From positions 1 to 64,000 of the forward strand of contig NZ_AYXG01000203.1 in assembly GCF_000564855.1 (NCBI RefSeq): a stretch of DNA of 64,000 bases. Direction: 5' to 3'. The DNA is from Actinokineospora spheciospongiae. GTDB lineage: Bacteria > Actinomycetota > Actinomycetes > Mycobacteriales > Pseudonocardiaceae. The notes under the pieces are model-generated. The model was not told the origin of the DNA and did no database searches. It saw nothing but the letters and a program-made list of their open reading frames with translations. The translations under genes and the position numbers were made by a program. Below, in pieces: positions 49,875 to 58,312 of the stretch. Position 1 is the first letter of the stretch; each line of letters opens with the position of its first letter.

Positions 49875-50048
49875 GTGCGCAAACAGGAGAGGGTGCTGTC
49901 CGATCCCGGGATGAGCACCGTGGAGTACTCGATCGGACTGCTCGTCGCCGCGGCGCTGGCGATGCTGCTGTACTCCGTCGTCACCGGAGGGGAGGTCGCC
50001 GCGGGGCTGCTCGGGCTGGTGCGGCGGGCCCTCTCGTTCGAGCCGTGA
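49875..50048 (+). CDS. Flp-pilin-like small protein (DUF4244)
   Basis: A 57-residue protein with the DUF4244 pattern: MSTVEYSIGLLVAAALAMLL is a class-III-pilin-like stretch with the invariant Glu-Tyr before a membrane helix. It is likely the pilin subunit of this Tad system (position of Rv3656c). The GTG at 49875 follows AGGGAG. It is too short for many gene callers. Its TGA overlaps the next ATG by one base. Confidence 0.85.
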   Translation: MRKQERVLSDPGMSTVEYSIGLLVAAALAMLLYSVVTGGEVAAGLLGLVRRALSFEP

Positions 50049-50389
50049 TGGCCGACCGGGGAGCGGTCACCGTTGAGGCCGCGGTGGCGCTCGGGGCGAT
50101 CGTGCTCGTCCTGGCCTTCGCCCTGGGCGGGATCTCGGCCCTGTCCGCGCAGGTCCGGTGCGTCGACGCCGCCAGGGAAGCCGCGCGGCTCGCCGCCCGC
50201 GGCGAACCCGAGCGCGGCCGTGCCGCCGCGGTGGCCATCGCGCCGCCCGGCGCCGCGGTCGACATCCGCCGGTCCGGTGACGAGGTGACCGTCGTGGTCC
50301 ACGCGGCCCCGGTCGGCGGGTTGCTTCCCGGGGTGGACCTGACAGCCGAGGCGTACGCCGTCGCCGAACCGGAGGGGGTGATTCCATGA
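50048..50389 (+). CDS. TadE-like pilus protein
   Basis: A 113-residue pseudopilin. The short N-terminus DRGAVTVEAAVALGAIVLVLAFAL carries the TadE motif (Val-Glu-Ala before a membrane helix), then CVDAAREAARLAARG and a small extracellular domain. It corresponds to Rv3655c. The ATG overlaps the previous stop (TGATG), and the next gene overlaps by ATGA, so the pilin-like genes are translationally coupled. Confidence 0.88.
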   Translation: MADRGAVTVEAAVALGAIVLVLAFALGGISALSAQVRCVDAAREAARLAARGEPERGRAAAVAIAPPGAAVDIRRSGDEVTVVVHAAPVGGLLPGVDLTAEAYAVAEPEGVIP

Positions 50390-51123
50390 CCGGTGCTCCC
50401 GGAACCGGTGCTCCCGTGATCAGGACTTCCGTGACCGCGGTCAACGCCCCGGCACTGCCCGCTCGGACCGCCGCTGCACCGGGCACAACTGCACCAAGTG
50501 CGGCTTCACTGGGCGCTGCTCCGCCGGGCGTGGCTGTACCGGGTGTCGTTGCACCGGGTGCGGCTTCGTCGGGCAGGCCTTCGCCGGGCACTGCCGCTCC
50601 GGGTGTCGTTGCACCAGACGTGGCTTCACCGGGCACTGCTCCGCCAGGCGCGGCTGCTCCGGGCGTGGCTGTACCGGGTGCCGTTGCACCGGGTGCGGCT
50701 TCATCGGGCAAGCCTCCGCCGGGCACTGCCGCACCGGGCGCAGCTCCGCCGGGTGGATCGGTCTCGCGGTGTGGGCGCGGTGGGGCGGGCGACGGCGGGT
50801 TCGCCACCGTGTGGGCGGCGGGGGTGATCATGGCGCTGGTGGTGGTGGCGGGGTTCGGCGTCCTGCTCGGGTCGGCCGTCGTGACCCGGCACCGGGCCGA
50901 GGCCGCCGCTGACCTGGCCGCGCTGGCCGGGGCGGGGCGGGCTGTCGACGGGGAGCGGTGGGCCTGTGACCGGGCGCGGTGGGTGGCGGATCGGATGCGG
51001 GTGGAGGTGGTCGGGTGCCGGGTCGACGGGTTCGTCGTGTCCGTGGTCGTGGTGGCGCGGCCACCGGGGGTGTTGGCGGGAGTCAGGAGTGGACGCGCGG
51101 TCGCGGTGGCCGGGCCCGTGTGA
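50386..51123 (+). CDS. Rv3654c-like TadE/TadG protein with collagen-like N-terminal repeats
   Basis: A 245-residue protein. The last ~115 residues are the conserved helicase-neighbourhood TadE-like domain (GGFATVWAAGVIMALVVVAG membrane helix, then VTRHRAEAAADLAALAGAGR). In front lie ~125 residues of Ala/Pro/Gly repeats such as APGVAVPGVVAPGAASSG, absent from ordinary family members, which have only a few residues before the helix. The repeat DNA contains a 135-bp direct duplication. The start overlaps the previous stop by ATGA, which supports reading through the repeats. Confidence 0.75.
   Translation: MTGAPGTGAPVIRTSVTAVNAPALPARTAAAPGTTAPSAASLGAAPPGVAVPGVVAPGAASSGRPSPGTAAPGVVAPDVASPGTAPPGAAAPGVAVPGAVAPGAASSGKPPPGTAAPGAAPPGGSVSRCGRGGAGDGGFATVWAAGVIMALVVVAGFGVLLGSAVVTRHRAEAAADLAALAGAGRAVDGERWACDRARWVADRMRVEVVGCRVDGFVVSVVVVARPPGVLAGVRSGRAVAVAGPV
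50527..50735 (+). repeat. 135-bp-spaced direct repeat in the TadG-like gene
   Basis: About 75 bp starting at 50527 recur at 50662, nearly identical, shifted by exactly 135 bp (45 codons). Shorter CCGGGTGTCGTTGCACC units occur throughout 50450-50750. Confidence 0.8.
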
Positions 51124-51135
51124 TCGGGTCGGGGG

Positions 51136-51366
51136 TCAAGCGGTCGCCGTGGAACGGTGAACGGCATCGCGGAAGTTGTTCACCGACTGTTCGCGGAGGT
51201 GGGTCACCCAGCGTGTAGCGGGTTGTTTCTGCTGGTGGGTGGCGCTTTCCGTAGTGCTGCCAGGTGGGCGGCGCTGCTCGGTGGGTGCCCACGTCCGAGT
51301 GATGGCCGCGGCGTCGGTGATCGGTCGGCTGGGCTTAGGTCGGCCGTTCTCGTTGTCGGCGCTCAT
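51136..51366 (-). CDS. Doubtful small ORF, 76 aa
   Basis: A 76-residue hydrophilic, Thr/Arg/Gln-rich frame on the minus strand starting MSADNENGRPKP. It has no clear ribosome-binding site and a third-position GC lower than real genes here, so it may be spurious. It is listed because nothing else occupies 51124-51478. That gap is otherwise unmarked except for a DnaA-like TTCTCCACA at 51426. Confidence 0.2.
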   Translation of the reverse strand: MSADNENGRPKPSRPITDAAAITRTWAPTEQRRPPGSTTESATHQQKQPATRWVTHLREQSVNNFRDAVHRSTATA

Positions 51367-51478
51367 CTTGCCAAAACGACCAGTGGTCGACGGTGAGTTC
51401 CGTGTTGGGCACCCATGGCGTTGAGTTCTCCACAGGGAGCCAACCCGGCCCCCGCCACCCGAGGAGGCACCGCCCGAG

Positions 51479-52105
51479 ATGATCGGTAGCGAAAGGTCGG
51501 ACAGCTGGCGCAGGGCGTTCCAGGTCGAACTCCGCGCGGAGGCCATCGGTCTCGCGTTCCGCGGATGGCCGGTACTCCCGGGCACCTACCCGGCCGGTGC
51601 GCAGTGGGCGGGCCGACAGGACTTCGAGGCCACCGGGCCGGTTCCGGTGCACGACGACTGGCAGGCGCGGATCGGCACCCGGTCCGACCAGGTCGCCACC
51701 TGGTGGGCCGGGCAGCCCTACAGCCTGCTGCTGGCCACCGGTGCCGGGTACGACGCCATCGAGGTCGACGTCGAACTGGGTCGCCGGGCCGCGGGTGTGC
51801 TGCGCTCCGTGGGGGTGCCGGTGCCGATCATCGCCACGCCGGACAGCAAGTGGTTGTTCCTGACCACTTCGAACCGGGCGCTCGACGCCGAACTCGCCGA
51901 GAGCGGTGTGGTCCTGCGCGGTGCGGGTGAGTGGATCACCCTGCCGCCGAGCCCGGCCAGCCACGGCGTCGTGCACTGGCGGGTCAAGCCCGAGGTGTGC
52001 GGGTGGCAGATCCCGGCGTCGCGGGTGGTGCAGGACGCGCTGCTCGACGCGTTGGGGCTGCCCACCTACGACCGGTTGGCCACCCAGTTGGTCACCGCCG
52101 ACTAG
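51479..52105 (+). CDS. Prim-Pol N-terminal domain protein
   Basis: A 208-residue stand-alone protein resembling the bifunctional DNA primase/polymerase N-terminal domain (AEP/Prim-Pol). It has FRGWPVLPGTYP at the start, LLLATGAGYDAIEVDVELGRRA holding the acidic D-V-E metal-type motif, and VLRGAGEWITLPPS toward the end. Full-length relatives are fused to helicases; here only this domain is present, next to a separate helicase gene on the other strand. Whether it polymerises is open. GAGGAGG lies 11 bp before the ATG, a slightly long spacing. Confidence 0.75.
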   Translation: MIGSERSDSWRRAFQVELRAEAIGLAFRGWPVLPGTYPAGAQWAGRQDFEATGPVPVHDDWQARIGTRSDQVATWWAGQPYSLLLATGAGYDAIEVDVELGRRAAGVLRSVGVPVPIIATPDSKWLFLTTSNRALDAELAESGVVLRGAGEWITLPPSPASHGVVHWRVKPEVCGWQIPASRVVQDALLDALGLPTYDRLATQLVTAD

Positions 52106-52613
52106 CTCGACCGGTTCCGGTCCGAGTGCGACAGACCCACAACTGAATGACCACTGTGGTCGGTCCCGTGCGCGCCCGCCGCGAGCACGGACCGCCACTC
52201 CCGCCAGTCCGCGACGGCGACACCCCTTCCGCCCCTGGTGCGTGTCGCCGCCGGACCGGCAGCCAGCCGAGCACCGCTGGAGGCGTCCGTCTCCCGCACG
52301 CGCACGGATCTGGGACGAGCGGCCACCAGGCCGCGGTCGGCGAAACCCGCCCCGGGAATGCCATCCGCTCGACACCATCCGCCTCCCAGGTGTCGACGAC
52401 CGGTAGTCCCCGCCGATCGGTTCCCGGAGTCCGAGCGCCGCGGTCGCAGACGGATCGCCGCGGGCTCGGTGGCAGGCAGCGCGCCGGGGTTGCGCGCCGA
52501 CATCTTGTCGGCGCCCCCCGGCGCCGCTGCTTTTCCCACCCCGCTGCTTCCCGCTCGCTGCTTTCCCAAGCCCACTGTGTTTCCGGCCCCGCAGGATCTC
52601 CGGGTCCGCGTGA
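52106..52613. other. Non-coding stretch between Prim-Pol and helicase genes
   Basis: About 500 bp without a supported gene between two convergent genes. It contains a 13-bp palindrome GACCACTGTGGTC (52149-52161) and a terminator hairpin (52509-52526). Frames crossing it have poor codon bias. Confidence 0.5.
52509..52526 (+). terminator. Terminator hairpin with T-run
   Basis: 7-bp stem CGGCGCC/GGCGCCG with a CCCC loop, followed by CTGC and TTTT. Confidence 0.6.
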
Positions 52614-55007
52614 TCAGTCCCGGATGGTGTTGAGGACTGTGGTGAGCACGGCTATGGCGCCCTTCTTGTTCAACGGGTCATTGCCGTTGCCGCACTTGGG
52701 GGACTGGACGCAGGAGGGGCACCCCTCGGGGCACTCGCAGGCGGCTATCGCCTTCCTCGTCGCGGTCAGCCACGGGATGAGGGCCGCGTGGCCCCGGTCG
52801 GCGAAACCCGCTCCGCCGGGGTGGCCGTCGTGGACGAAGACCGTGGGCTGCTCGGTGTCGGGGTGCAGGGCGGTGGAGACGCCGCCGATGTCCCAGCGGT
52901 CGCAGGTGGCGAACAGGGGCAGCAGGCCGATCGCGGCGTGCTCCGCCGCGTGCAGGGCGCCGGGGACCTCCGAGCGCTTCAGGCCCGCTCGGTCCAAGCC
53001 CTTCCCGGTCACCAGGTCCTCGGTGAGGGTGTACCAGACGGCGCGGGTGTGGAGGGTGTTCTCCGGGAGGTCCAGGGGGATCTGGTCCAGGACCTCGCCG
53101 CTGGGGAGCTTGCGCAGGTAGGCGACGACCTGCGAGGTCACCGCGACCTCGCCCAGGCAGACCCGGACCTCGCCGCCGCCCAGGGCCGGGTGGACCGTCT
53201 CCGACACCGTGTCGAGGATCGTGATGTCGACCAGTTCGCGCGGGGTGGTGGTCCACTCGGGGGTCTCCGGGTGGACCATGGCCAAGCCGGACTCCAGGTC
53301 GAGTTCGTCGACCACGTACGACGAGCCCTGGTGCAGGTAGATGGCGCCGGGGTGCACGGTGGCGCAGGCGTTGCCGGGGTTGACCGTACCGAGCATCCGG
53401 CCCGAGTCCGCTTCCACCACGGCGATCTGGTCGCCGCCCGAGCCGCGGATGTCGACCAGGCCGTGCGGGCGTTCGCGCTGGGTCCAGTACCAGCCGGTGG
53501 GCCGCTTGCGGAGGGTTCCCTCGGCCACAAGGTCATCGAGGACCGCCCTCGCCTGCTCGCCGCCGAAGTCGGGGAGGCAGTCCGCGGTCAGCGGGAGTTC
53601 GGCGGCGGCGCAGGCCAGTTGCGGGGCCAGGACGTACGGGTTGCCCGGGTCGGTGACGGTGGCCTCGACGGGCTTGTCGAGGACCGCGGCGGGGTGGTGC
53701 ACCAGGTAGGTGTCCAGCGGGTCGTCCCTGGCCACGAAGACGACCAGGGAGCCGTCGCCCGCCCGGCCCGCCCGCCCCGCCTGCTGCCAGAACGAGGCGA
53801 GGGTCCCGGGGTAGCCCGCGACCACCACGGCGTCGAGGCCCGCGATGTCGACACCCAGTTCCAGGGCGTTCGTGCTGGCCACGCCCAGGAGGCGGCCGTC
53901 GGCGAGGGCGGCTTCGAGGGCCCGGCGCTCCTCCGGGAGGAACCCGGCGCGGTAGGCGGCCACCCGGTCGGGCAGGTCGGCGTCGACCTCGGCGAGGATG
54001 CGCTTGGCGCCGAGCGACGTCAGCTCCGCGCCCAGGCGGGAGCGGACGAACGCCAGCGTGCGCGCCCCCTCGATCACCAGGTCGGCGAGGATGCGGGCGG
54101 ACTCGGCGCCCGCCGAGCGGCGGACCGGGGCGCCGTTCTCCCCCGCCACGTCGTCGAGCAGCGGGGGTTCCCAGAGGGCGACCGTGCGGGCGCCGCGCGG
54201 GGAGCCGTCGTCGGCGACCGCTGCGCAGTCCACTCCGGACAGGCGGGTGGCGGAGGCGGCCGGGTTCGACACCGTGGCCGAGGCCAGCACGAACACCGGG
54301 TCGGCGCCGTAGCGGCGGCACACCCGGCGCAGCCTGCGCAGCAGCAGGGCCACGTGCGAGCCGAACACGCCCCGGTAGGAGTGGCACTCGTCGACGACGA
54401 CGTAGCGCAGGCGGCGGAAGAACATCGACCAGCGGCCGTGGGCGGGCAGGATGCCGCGGTGGAGCATGTCCGGGTTGGTGAACACCCAGCGGGCGTGCGC
54501 GCGCACCCAGTCGCGCTCGGCGGTCGGGGTGTCGCCGTCGAAGGAGGCGGCGCGGACGCCGGGGAGGTCGAGGGCGGAGACCGAGCGCAACTGGTCGGCA
54601 CCGAGGGCCTTGGTGGGGGAGAGGTAGAGCGCGGTGGCGCGGGTGTCGCCGGTCAGGGCGGTCAGCACCGGAAGCTGGTAGGCCAGGGACTTCCCGGAGG
54701 CGGTGCCGGTGGCGATGACCACGCTGCGGCCCGCGTGCGCGTGCTCGGCCGCCTCGACCTGGTGCGACCACGGTTCGCGCACGCCGCACGCGGTGAACGC
54801 GGCGCGCACGGGGTCGGGCGTCCACTCCGGCCACGGGACCACCCTGGCCGCCCGCTCGGGCAGCTCGGCGACGTGGGTCAGCGGCTCCTCGCCCGCAGGC
54901 ACCCCGGCGAGCACCCGCCTGAGCAGGTGGGTGCCCCGGTCCGGCTCCGCCGCGCCCGCCGGGAGAGCCGCGACCGTCGGGAGATCTGTGGCCGACTCGA
55001 CACGCAC
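52614..55007 (-). CDS. Hrq1/YprA-type DEAD/DEAH-box helicase (Rv3649-like)
   Basis: A 797-residue superfamily 2 helicase. Motif I is ATGTASGKS (100-108), motif II DECHSY, motif III LASATVSN and motif VI QQAGRAGRAGDGS. A C-terminal DUF1998/MZB-type domain has a four-cysteine cluster in CECPEGCPSC...KCG. This is the domain order of Hrq1/MrfA helicases, which unwind DNA in crosslink and alkylation repair. The GTG start at 55007 encodes VRVESATD. Divergent from hppA, with a large inverted repeat between them. Confidence 0.92.
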   Translation of the reverse strand: MRVESATDLPTVAALPAGAAEPDRGTHLLRRVLAGVPAGEEPLTHVAELPERAARVVPWPEWTPDPVRAAFTACGVREPWSHQVEAAEHAHAGRSVVIATGTASGKSLAYQLPVLTALTGDTRATALYLSPTKALGADQLRSVSALDLPGVRAASFDGDTPTAERDWVRAHARWVFTNPDMLHRGILPAHGRWSMFFRRLRYVVVDECHSYRGVFGSHVALLLRRLRRVCRRYGADPVFVLASATVSNPAASATRLSGVDCAAVADDGSPRGARTVALWEPPLLDDVAGENGAPVRRSAGAESARILADLVIEGARTLAFVRSRLGAELTSLGAKRILAEVDADLPDRVAAYRAGFLPEERRALEAALADGRLLGVASTNALELGVDIAGLDAVVVAGYPGTLASFWQQAGRAGRAGDGSLVVFVARDDPLDTYLVHHPAAVLDKPVEATVTDPGNPYVLAPQLACAAAELPLTADCLPDFGGEQARAVLDDLVAEGTLRKRPTGWYWTQRERPHGLVDIRGSGGDQIAVVEADSGRMLGTVNPGNACATVHPGAIYLHQGSSYVVDELDLESGLAMVHPETPEWTTTPRELVDITILDTVSETVHPALGGGEVRVCLGEVAVTSQVVAYLRKLPSGEVLDQIPLDLPENTLHTRAVWYTLTEDLVTGKGLDRAGLKRSEVPGALHAAEHAAIGLLPLFATCDRWDIGGVSTALHPDTEQPTVFVHDGHPGGAGFADRGHAALIPWLTATRKAIAACECPEGCPSCVQSPKCGNGNDPLNKKGAIAVLTTVLNTIRD

Positions 55008-55062
55008 CCCCCGATTTTCGCACAGGTGTACGAGGTTCCCGTGCTCCGCGGGGCGACACGCG

Positions 55063-55088
55063 GTGTGATCATGAGATTTCGATCACAC
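55063..55088. promoter_or_regulatory. Inverted repeat between helicase and hppA
   Basis: GTGTGATC and GATCACAC (55063-55070 and 55081-55088), perfect 8-bp arms ten bases apart, 56 bp from the helicase start. A TAGACT -10-like box for hppA lies at 55158-55163. Confidence 0.5.
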
Positions 55089-55276
55089 TACGGCGGTGTT
55101 GCATAACGGAGGGTGCACGGTGTGGAACAGATTCGCGTCAGTGATCCGCTTTACCAATAGACTTCCGAGCGGACCACTGATTGTGGTGGCCCACACGTGC
55201 AAACGGGGTCGGTGGACGTCGTGTGGTAGTGGCGGTCGGCCGGCGCTGAACACCAGGCAGATCCTCAGGAGGCCGG

Positions 55277-57562
55277 ATGTCCGGGCAGTCCCTCGCGGCA
55301 GATCTGACACTCACCGGCGGCGACCGCGGTGTCGTCGTCGTGGTCGCCGTGATCGCCCTAGCCGCGCTCGCCGTCGGGTACGTCCTCATCAGGGAGGTCC
55401 TGGCCGCGGGCCAGGGCACCCTGAAGATGCAGGACATCGCCAGGGCGGTCCAGGAAGGCGCGGCGGCGTATCTCAAGCGACAGCGCAACACCCTGCTGGT
55501 CTTCGGCACAGTGGTGTTCCTGCTGCTGTTCCTGCTACCGGCCGACAGCGGTGGTGAACGGATAGGACGATCGCTGTTCTTCCTGGTCGGCGCCGTCTTC
55601 TCGTTCGCCATCGGGTACCTCGGCATGTGGCTGGCCACCCAGGCCAACCTGCGCGTCGCGGCCGCGGCCAACGAGCAGGGGGGCCGGGAGACCGCCACCA
55701 GGATCGCGTTCCGCACCGGCGGCGCCGTGGGCATGGCGACGGTCGGCCTCGGCCTGTTCGGGGCGGCCATCGTGGTGCTGGTCTACACCGGCGCCGCGCC
55801 CAAGGTGCTGGAGGGCTTCGGCTTCGGCGCCGCGCTGATCGCGATGTTCATGCGGGTCGGCGGCGGCATCTTCACCAAGGCCGCCGACGTCGGCGCCGAC
55901 CTCGTCGGCAAGGTCGAGCAGGGCATCCCCGAGGACGACCCGCGCAACGCCGCGACCATCGCCGACAACGTGGGCGACAACGTCGGCGACTGCGCGGGCA
56001 TGGCGGCCGACCTGTTCGAGTCCTACGCGGTCACGCTGGTCGCGGCGCTCATCCTGGGCTCCACCGCGTTCGGCTCCAAGGGTCTGCTGTTCCCGCTGAT
56101 CGTCCCGGCGCTCGGCGTGGTCACCGCGATGCTCGGCGTCTACATCACCAGGGCCAGGGCGGGGGAGAGCGGGCTGACGACGATCAACCGCTCGTTCTAC
56201 ATCTCGGCGCTGATCTCGGCCGTGCTGTGCACCGCGGCGGCGTTCATCTTCCTGCCGAGCTCGTTCTCCGCGCTGACCGACGGCACCCAAGCGAGCACCG
56301 CGGGCAACCCGGCGCTGATCGCCGCGGTGGCCGTGATCATCGGCATCGTGCTGGCGGGGGTCATCCTCTGGCTGACCGGCTACTACACCGGCACCGAGTA
56401 CAAGCCGGTCAAGGAGGTCGGCAAGACCTCGCTGACCGGTGCGGCGACCGTGGTCCTGTCCGGCATCTCGGTCGGCTTCGAGTCGGCGGTCTACACCGCG
56501 CTGGTCATCGGCGCGGCGGTGTACGGCGCGTTCCTGCTGTCCGGTTCGGTCGTGGTGGCGCTGTTCGCCATCGCGCTGGCGGGCTGCGGGCTGCTGACCA
56601 CGGTCGGCGTGATCGTCGCCATGGACACCTTCGGGCCGGTGTCGGACAACGCCCAGGGCATCGCGGAGATGTCCGGCGACGTGACCGACGAGGGCGCGAA
56701 GATCCTCACCGAGCTGGACGCGGTCGGCAACACCACCAAGGCCATCACCAAGGGCATCGCCATCGCCACCGCGGTGCTGGCGGCGACCGCCCTGTTCGGC
56801 TCCTACCAGGACGCCATCGGCAAGGCGCTGGTCAAGGCCGGGGAGACGTTCGACCCGACCGCGTTCCTGGTGTTCAGCCCGGACGTGCTGGTCGGCGTGC
56901 TGATCGGCGCGGCGGTGGTGTTCATGTTCTCCGGCCTGGCGATCAACGCGGTGACCAGGGCGGCGGGCGCGATCGTGTTCGAGGTGCGCCGCCAGTTCCG
57001 GGAGATCCCGGGGATCATGGAGGGCACCGGCAAGCCGGAGTACGGCAGGGTCGTGGACATCTGCACCCGCGACTCGCTGCGCGAGCTGGCCACCCCGGGC
57101 CTGCTGGCGGTGCTGGCGCCGATCGCGGTCGGGTTCGGCCTCGGGGTCGGGCCGCTGGCCGGGTACCTGGGCGGCGCGATCGCCACCGGCACGCTGATGG
57201 CGGTGTTCCTGGCCAACTCCGGTGGCGCCTGGGACAACGCGAAGAAGCTGGTCGAGGACGGCAACCACGGCGGCAAGGGGTCCGAGGCGCACGCCGCCAC
57301 GGTCATCGGCGACACCGTCGGCGACCCGTTCAAGGACACCGCCGGTCCGGCGATCAACCCGCTGATCAAGGTGATGAACCTGGTCTCGGTGCTGATCGCG
57401 CCCGCCATCGTGGGCTGGTCGGTCGGCGCGGACGCCTCGACCGGGCTGCGGGTGAGCATCGCGGTGGTCGCCCTGGTGCTGATCGTGGTGGCCGTGGTGA
57501 TCTCCAAGCGGCGCGGCACGGCCATCGCCGACGCGCCCGCGGAGGCGGCCAACCGGCCCTGA
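55277..57562 (+). CDS. hppA: K+-insensitive proton-pumping pyrophosphatase
   Basis: A 761-residue membrane pyrophosphatase with about 16 helices that couples PPi hydrolysis to proton export. Substrate motifs are DVGADLVGKVEQGIPEDDPRN, DNVGDNVGDCAGMAADLFES and the C-terminal GDTVGDPFKDTAGPAINPLIK. The residue after GNTT is Lys (GNTTKAITKG), the hallmark of K+-independent H+-PPases. A 19-bp hairpin follows, so the gene is monocistronic. Confidence 0.96.
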   Translation: MSGQSLAADLTLTGGDRGVVVVVAVIALAALAVGYVLIREVLAAGQGTLKMQDIARAVQEGAAAYLKRQRNTLLVFGTVVFLLLFLLPADSGGERIGRSLFFLVGAVFSFAIGYLGMWLATQANLRVAAAANEQGGRETATRIAFRTGGAVGMATVGLGLFGAAIVVLVYTGAAPKVLEGFGFGAALIAMFMRVGGGIFTKAADVGADLVGKVEQGIPEDDPRNAATIADNVGDNVGDCAGMAADLFESYAVTLVAALILGSTAFGSKGLLFPLIVPALGVVTAMLGVYITRARAGESGLTTINRSFYISALISAVLCTAAAFIFLPSSFSALTDGTQASTAGNPALIAAVAVIIGIVLAGVILWLTGYYTGTEYKPVKEVGKTSLTGAATVVLSGISVGFESAVYTALVIGAAVYGAFLLSGSVVVALFAIALAGCGLLTTVGVIVAMDTFGPVSDNAQGIAEMSGDVTDEGAKILTELDAVGNTTKAITKGIAIATAVLAATALFGSYQDAIGKALVKAGETFDPTAFLVFSPDVLVGVLIGAAVVFMFSGLAINAVTRAAGAIVFEVRRQFREIPGIMEGTGKPEYGRVVDICTRDSLRELATPGLLAVLAPIAVGFGLGVGPLAGYLGGAIATGTLMAVFLANSGGAWDNAKKLVEDGNHGGKGSEAHAATVIGDTVGDPFKDTAGPAINPLIKVMNLVSVLIAPAIVGWSVGADASTGLRVSIAVVALVLIVVAVVISKRRGTAIADAPAEAANRP

Positions 57563-57573
57563 TCCGCCGCACC

Positions 57574-57615
57574 CGACCGGGGCTCGACCGGCGCACGCCG
57601 GTCGAGCCCCGGTCG
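57574..57615 (+). terminator. Hairpin terminator after hppA
   Basis: Perfect 19-bp stem (57574-57592 with 57597-57615) with a GCAC loop, 11 bp after the stop. Confidence 0.9.
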
Positions 57616-57673
57616 GCGTTCCCGGTGCGCGCGTGCGAGCATCGGAGCGATTTCCGGCGCCCCCGGCTGAGGA

Positions 57674-58261
57674 GTGCTCAATGTCACGTCGCCCCGTTGT
57701 CGCCCTGGAACCGGCATCCGCCGCCCCGGGGTCCTGAGCGCCGGGGCCGCCGCGGTGGGGCTGGTCCTCGCCGCCGTGGTCGGGTGCACCGGGACGACCG
57801 GCGACGACCCGGCGGCCAAGATCGCCTGGTCGGGTGAACTGTGCGCGGCGGTGACCTCGGCGTCCGCCGTGCTGGCCACCCCGCCCCCGGTTGCCGACCC
57901 CGCCGACCCGGCCTCGGTGCGAAGCGCGGTGGAGACCTACCTCACGTCCGTCACCCGGGGTCTGACCGAGGCCGTGGACACCACGACCAGGCTGCGCTCC
58001 TCCCCCGTGACCGGCGGTGATGCCGTGGCCGCGGGCGCGGCGACCGCCTACGACGCCGTGCGCGCTCCCCTCGACGCGGCGTTGATCACCCTGCGGGGTG
58101 ATCCGAGCCCGGGTGCGGCGCTGACCGCGCTGGCCGAGGTGGTGCCCCGGATCACGTCGGCGGTGCCACCGGAACCGCTCCGGGTCGAACCCGATTCGGA
58201 ATTCACCCGATGGGCGCAGCAGGCACCGCAGTGTGCCGACGTGCCCGCGCTGCGTCGCTGA
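57674..58261 (+). CDS. Putative lipoprotein
   Basis: A 195-residue exported protein. A basic stretch (GIRRPG) precedes a hydrophobic segment ending in the lipobox AVVGC (Cys38), followed by a Thr/Gly linker and a helical Ala-rich domain ending in CADVPALRR. The family is not recognised. The start is odd: the only in-frame start, GTG 57674, lies on top of GAGGAG. That ribosome-binding site is ideally spaced for ATG 57681 in another frame, which stops after 18 codons. A frameshift in this 5' region, real or a sequencing error, is possible. Confidence 0.6.
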   Translation: MLNVTSPRCRPGTGIRRPGVLSAGAAAVGLVLAAVVGCTGTTGDDPAAKIAWSGELCAAVTSASAVLATPPPVADPADPASVRSAVETYLTSVTRGLTEAVDTTTRLRSSPVTGGDAVAAGAATAYDAVRAPLDAALITLRGDPSPGAALTALAEVVPRITSAVPPEPLRVEPDSEFTRWAQQAPQCADVPALRR

Positions 58262-58299
58262 ACCGATTCCGGGCGCTTCCGCCAGTCGAACCCTTGTTC

Positions 58300-58305
58300 T
58301 ATTCT
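58300..58305 (+). promoter_or_regulatory. Leaderless -10 box of the Rv3647c-like gene
   Basis: TATTCT seven bases before GTG 58313. Confidence 0.5.
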
Positions 58306-58312
58306 GCCTGTC

